Part shown: positions 60,823 through 64,000 of the stretch, in pieces
Numbering within the stretch: the first letter of the stretch is position 1
Layout: the number at the start of each line of letters is the position of its first letter
Origin: Candidatus Thalassospirochaeta sargassi
Lineage (GTDB): Bacteria > Spirochaetota > Spirochaetia > UBA9216
Direction: 5' to 3'
Assembly: GCA_028532855.1 (NCBI GenBank)
Contig: JAQQAL010000005.1
Coordinates: 1-64,000 of the forward strand
DNA: 64,000 bases
Translations under genes and position numbers: made by a program
Notes under the pieces: generated by a model
What the model saw: only the letters and a program-made list of their open reading frames with translations
What the model was told of the DNA's origin: nothing
The model's database searches: none

Positions 60823-61851
60823 CTATTTGACTGCTTCTACGTCTTTATCTTTTTTGAGCGCTTCAAGCTCATCTTTCAGAGCCGGGATGACCTTGTGAAC
60901 ATCGCCTACAATTCCAACATCTGCAACATCAAAGATGGGCGCCTGGGGGTTCTTATTTACAGCAATGATGAACTCGGAGTCTTCCATTCCTGCAATATGC
61001 TGAATCTGTCCTGAGATTCCCATTGCGAAATAAAGGTCGGGGCGAACGGTTTTTCCAGTCTGACCAACCTGATGTTCTTTCGGGAGCCATCCTGCATCAA
61101 TTACAGCGCGTGAACCGGAAACTTCTCCGCCGAGCTGATCAGCAAGCCCTTCGAGAGGGGCAATATTCTCCGGCCCTCCGACTCCGCGGCCCGCAGAAAC
61201 AAGTACAGTTGCATCTTCAATGTTAACCTTTTTTCCGGTTTCTTTTACATATTCCAGGATCTCAACGTTCATATCCATGGCGCTGAGTTCTACATCCAGA
61301 ATTTCGACTTCTCCGGTACGTGCTGAATCATATTCACTTTTGATCATAACTCCGGGGCGTACGGTAGACATCTGTGGACGGAAATCCGGACAGATGATTG
61401 TTGCCATAATATTGCCGCCGAATGCGGGACGGGTCATCAGCAGGTTGCCGGTTTCCTCATCAATGTCGAGTGATGTGCAGTCTGCAGTGAGGCCTGTATG
61501 AACCCTTGCGCTTACACGGGGGGCAAGATCCCGTCCGATTGAGGTTGCTCCGAAGAGGACAATTTCGGGATTGACATCTTTAATTGCAGCAAAGACTGCC
61601 TTTACATAAACCTCGGTGCTATAGAGTTCAAGTACGATATTATCTATCACAACTACCTTGTCCGCCCCGAAACCGACTAATTCTTTAGCGGTTTCAGAAA
61701 TATTGTAACCCGGGATAATCGCAATTACATCCTGCTTTCTGGTATCCGCAAGTTCTCTAGCCTTTCCAAGGAGTTCATATGCAACGGGCTGTATCTTTCC
61801 TTCTCGCTGTTCAATTACGACAGCTACACCATTATAATTAACTTCTGCCAT
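60823..61851 (-). CDS. etfA: Electron transfer flavoprotein alpha subunit
   Basis: The 342-residue EtfA has an N-terminal domain and a C-terminal FAD-binding domain with SGRAVIDAGWLPKEHQVGQ, VRPDLYFAMGISGQIQHIAG, then AVNKNPQAPIFDVADVGIVG. With EtfB and Bcd it may form the flavin-based electron-bifurcating complex of butyrate formers, which couples crotonyl-CoA reduction to ferredoxin reduction. The bifurcating type is inferred from the operon, not from diagnostic residues. Confidence 0.95.
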   Translation of the reverse strand: MAEVNYNGVAVVIEQREGKIQPVAYELLGKARELADTRKQDVIAIIPGYNISETAKELVGFGADKVVVIDNIVLELYSTEVYVKAVFAAIKDVNPEIVLFGATSIGRDLAPRVSARVHTGLTADCTSLDIDEETGNLLMTRPAFGGNIMATIICPDFRPQMSTVRPGVMIKSEYDSARTGEVEILDVELSAMDMNVEILEYVKETGKKVNIEDATVLVSAGRGVGGPENIAPLEGLADQLGGEVSGSRAVIDAGWLPKEHQVGQTGKTVRPDLYFAMGISGQIQHIAGMEDSEFIIAVNKNPQAPIFDVADVGIVGDVHKVIPALKDELEALKKDKDVEAVK

Positions 61852-61862
61852 TTTAAGTCTCC

Positions 61863-62654
61863 TTATAGAATATATTGTTCCTGAAGTTTTTCAACAACAA
61901 GTTTGGCTGCTTCACGCGGTGGAAGTTCGAATACCTTTCCTGCAGCCTTTACGCCTTTTGTTCCTGATTTCTTAACCTTCGTCGGGGAACCCTTGAGCCC
62001 TACATTTGCCAGATCAACATCAACATCATCAAAGCCCCAGGTCTCAACATTGTCTGCTTTATAGGCCTTGTATATCCGTCCAATGCGCATATAGCGGGCT
62101 TCATTCATCTCTCTGAGTGTGGTTATAAGGCAGGGATAGTTTACGCGCAGCTTCTGGTATGAATCTTCAAAAATACGCTTTACAACAATTGAGGATTCCC
62201 CACGTTCAACATCAGCTACATATGAAACTGAGGGAATACCGAGATGTTCCGCTATCTGAGGTCCAACCTGGGCGGTGTCTCCGTCAATTGCCTGACGGCC
62301 TGCGATAATCAGGTCGAAATCGATTTTCTTTAATGCGCCGGCAAGCACCGAGCTTGTCGCCCAGGTATCGGAACCTGCGAAAACCCTGTCGGTGAGCAGG
62401 ATTGCCCTGTCGGCGCCCATTGCGAGGGCTTCATTCAATGCAAGTTTGGCCTGTTCGGGACCCATGCTTACTACAGTTACTGTTACATCGCCTTCCGGTG
62501 CTGCGTCCTTGAGTTCCAGCGCGGCTTCTATACCTGCTTTATCATCAGGATTTATAATGCTCGGTACTCCCTTTCGGATAAGGGTTCCTGTCACCGGATC
62601 CAGTTTTACTTCCGTTGTATCAGGTACCTGCTTAATACATACTACTATATTCAT
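61863..62654 (-). CDS. etfB: Electron transfer flavoprotein beta subunit
   Basis: The 263-residue EtfB begins VCIKQVPDTTEVKLDP, has MGADRAILLTDRVFAGSDTW and IIAGRQAIDGDTAQVGPQIA, and ends in a recognition-loop region. The REMNEARYMRIGRIYKAYK stretch is the EtfB signature region. It is 11 bases upstream of etfA and 12 bases after bcd. In bifurcating Etfs this subunit holds the second FAD; here that is expected, not shown. Confidence 0.95.
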   Translation of the reverse strand: MNIVVCIKQVPDTTEVKLDPVTGTLIRKGVPSIINPDDKAGIEAALELKDAAPEGDVTVTVVSMGPEQAKLALNEALAMGADRAILLTDRVFAGSDTWATSSVLAGALKKIDFDLIIAGRQAIDGDTAQVGPQIAEHLGIPSVSYVADVERGESSIVVKRIFEDSYQKLRVNYPCLITTLREMNEARYMRIGRIYKAYKADNVETWGFDDVDVDLANVGLKGSPTKVKKSGTKGVKAAGKVFELPPREAAKLVVEKLQEQYIL

Positions 62655-62666
62655 ACATAACCTCTC

Positions 62667-63806
62667 TTATTTTAACAGTCCACCCGAGATGACCATTTTC
62701 TGCACCTCAGTGGTTCCTTCGTAGATTTCGGTAATCTTTGCATCTCTGAACATGCGTTCTACGTCATATTCCCGGGTGTATCCATAACCGCCGTGCAGCT
62801 GTATGGCGCGGGTAGTTACATCCATTGCTGCTTCTGATGCATAGTATTTGGCCATCGCGGCGTCTACAGAATAGGGCTTGCCTTCCTGCTTTGCCATTGC
62901 AGCTTTGTAGACAAGAAGTCTTGCAGCTTCAACCTTAGTAGCCATTTCGGCAAGCTGGAACTGTGTGTTCTGAAACTGAGCGATTGCCCTGCCGAATTGA
63001 CGTCTTTCTTTTACATATTCCACAGCCTTGTCGAGTGCGCCCTGAGCAATACCGAGAGCCTGAGCTGCTATACCTATTCTTCCGCCGTCGAGGGTTTTCA
63101 TGGCAATTTTAAAGCCCTGTCCCTCTTTACCGAGGAGATTTTCTTTGGGGATCCGTACATCTTCGAAGATAAGCTCTGAGGTAGCGGAGCCCCTGATACC
63201 GAGTTTCTTCTCATGAGGCCCCACAGAAAAACCTTTTCTGTCAGCTTCTACGATGAAGGCGGAAATTCCCCGGGTGCCGGCTGACTTATCGGTCATTGCC
63301 ATAATGATATAGATGTCGGCATGGCCTGAGTTTGTAATGAACATCTTGCTGCCGTTGAGCACATACTCATCACCGTCAAGAACTGCGGTAGTCTGCTGAG
63401 CTGATGCGTCTGTTCCGGCATTGGGTTCGGTAAGCCCGAATGCTCCGAGTTTTTCACCGGTAGCAAGAGGAACCAGAAACTTCTTTTTCTGCTCTTCAGT
63501 TCCGAATTCATAAATAGGCGTGGCTCCAAGCGATACGTGTGCCGAGAGGATAACACCGGTTGTACCGCAGGCCTTTGAAAGTTCTTCAACCGCCATTGCG
63601 TAACCGAGGACATCACCGCCTTCACCTCCGTATTCAGCGGGGAAGGGGATTCCCATAAATCCCGCTTTCACCATCTTTTCAACGGTTTCGGCTGGGAAGC
63701 GTTCTTCCTCATCCACTTCCTGAGCAAGTGGAGCAACTTCGGTCTCCACAAACTCCGTATACATTCTTCGAAGCATTTCATGCTCCGGCTTAAGATTGAA
63801 ATTCAT
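62667..63806 (-). CDS. bcd: Short-chain acyl-CoA (butyryl-CoA) dehydrogenase
   Basis: The 379-residue flavoprotein has the ACAD plan: FGLTEPNAGTDASAQQTTA (FAD-binding loop), MFITNSGHADIYIIMAMTD, LDGGRIGIAAQALGIAQGAL, and QLHGGYGYTREYDVERMFRD. The catalytic base lies in ITEIYEGTTEVQ. It reduces crotonyl-CoA to butyryl-CoA in fermentation. It is the first gene of the operon, with a GGAGAAA site before the ATG and a clear promoter about 110 bases upstream. Confidence 0.95.
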   Translation of the reverse strand: MNFNLKPEHEMLRRMYTEFVETEVAPLAQEVDEEERFPAETVEKMVKAGFMGIPFPAEYGGEGGDVLGYAMAVEELSKACGTTGVILSAHVSLGATPIYEFGTEEQKKKFLVPLATGEKLGAFGLTEPNAGTDASAQQTTAVLDGDEYVLNGSKMFITNSGHADIYIIMAMTDKSAGTRGISAFIVEADRKGFSVGPHEKKLGIRGSATSELIFEDVRIPKENLLGKEGQGFKIAMKTLDGGRIGIAAQALGIAQGALDKAVEYVKERRQFGRAIAQFQNTQFQLAEMATKVEAARLLVYKAAMAKQEGKPYSVDAAMAKYYASEAAMDVTTRAIQLHGGYGYTREYDVERMFRDAKITEIYEGTTEVQKMVISGGLLK

Positions 63807-63930
63807 AGATTTCTCCTGTCGTTTATTCTTTTACCTTAGAATCCTTTTGACTCGAAGGATTAAACTTCATACTCTTTACCGACGACCCAAGTCAGTGACT
63901 ACGGTCAAGATAGCCTGTTGTTATATATAT

Positions 63931-63959
63931 AAAGTAAGTCAATAAAAACAGTCTGTCAA
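63931..63959 (-). promoter_or_regulatory. Promoter of the bcd-etf-hbd-crt operon
   Basis: On the minus strand, perfect TTGACA (63959-63954), 17 bases, TACTTT (63936-63931), immediately followed by a TATATATAT tract. The leader of about 120 bases before the bcd ATG (63806) has no obvious riboswitch. Upstream to 64000 is AT-rich with nothing else recognised. Confidence 0.6.
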
Positions 63960-64000
63960 TAAAAAATTATCTATTTAACAGGGGTTTTTTTAAAAATACG

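Noticed and set aside
1-64000. tRNA, rRNA or CRISPR elements
   Set aside because: I scanned the intergenic gaps by eye for tRNA cloverleaf features (GTTCRA, CCA-adjacent stems) and for regularly spaced repeats and saw none; tRNAscan-SE and a CRISPR finder would settle it.

Overview
The window looks like chromosomal DNA from an anaerobic, probably free-living spirochaete. It is moderately AT-rich and densely packed, with a double-membrane, motile cell biology. The main pointers are a very long membrane-anchored coiled-coil protein (SpiroCoCo type) beside grpE-dnaK-dnaJ-rlmB, an order I recall from Borrelia, together with two bactofilins, a periplasmic M23 peptidase, ExbB/ExbD/TonB, a chemoreceptor, GTP-type PEP carboxykinase and a butyryl-CoA operon. 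No rRNA, tRNA, CRISPR array or intact mobile element was found. The only accessory-looking DNA is the extreme left edge, with remnants of a possible transposase and a Dabb-domain gene.

Layout. 1-5.8 kb: gene remnants, a GerMN protein divergent from ptsI, then der, a MerR regulator and a secreted NlpC/P60-like protein. 5.9-14.2 kb: a tightly coupled envelope operon (periplasmic TPR protein, predicted outer-membrane barrel, ExbB, ExbD, TonB, HAD phosphatase, DsbA-rhodanese fusion), then a frameshifted lipoprotein on the other strand. 14.8-23.4 kb: coiled-coil giant, grpE, dnaK, dnaJ, an acidic calcium-loop-repeat protein and rlmB. 23.4-30.1 kb (minus strand): tatD-dus and purF-purM-purN-purD-purE. 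30.3-33.2 kb: M23 peptidase, bactofilin, YaaR, RicT/PSP1. 33.3-39.6 kb: a zinc-ribbon miniprotein, rpsT, HU, lnt, an atypical response regulator, a mini-TPR protein, a second bactofilin, rho and rpmE. 39.8-49.7 kb: galK, surE, TPR proteins, an NHL/VWA-like protein, a YkgJ-like cysteine cluster protein, a secreted unknown, PEPCK and a soluble chemoreceptor fused to a solute-binding domain. 49.8-58.1 kb: a carboxyltransferase with a lysine-less biotinyl domain (minus), clpS-clpA-aat, and a GntR/ABC/DUF2807 operon with a visible operator. 58.4-63.8 kb: an RRM protein and a charged miniprotein, then bcd-etfB-etfA-hbd-crt (minus).

How the genes work together. PtsI and GalK serve sugar entry. PEPCK and the carboxyltransferase sit at the PEP/oxaloacetate/pyruvate node, and Bcd-EtfAB-Hbd-Crt turns acetoacetyl-CoA into butyryl-CoA, so the gene set suggests fermentation. 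ClpS-ClpA-Aat form a complete bacterial N-degron branch. GrpE-DnaK-DnaJ are the Hsp70 cycle. The ExbB/ExbD/TonB operon probably energises an envelope process through its own TPR and barrel partners, since no TonB-dependent receptor plug is visible.

The most striking general signal is transcriptional. At least ten genes have sigma70-like promoters whose -10 element ends only 6-9 bases before the start codon, with no Shine-Dalgarno site, which suggests frequent leaderless mRNAs.
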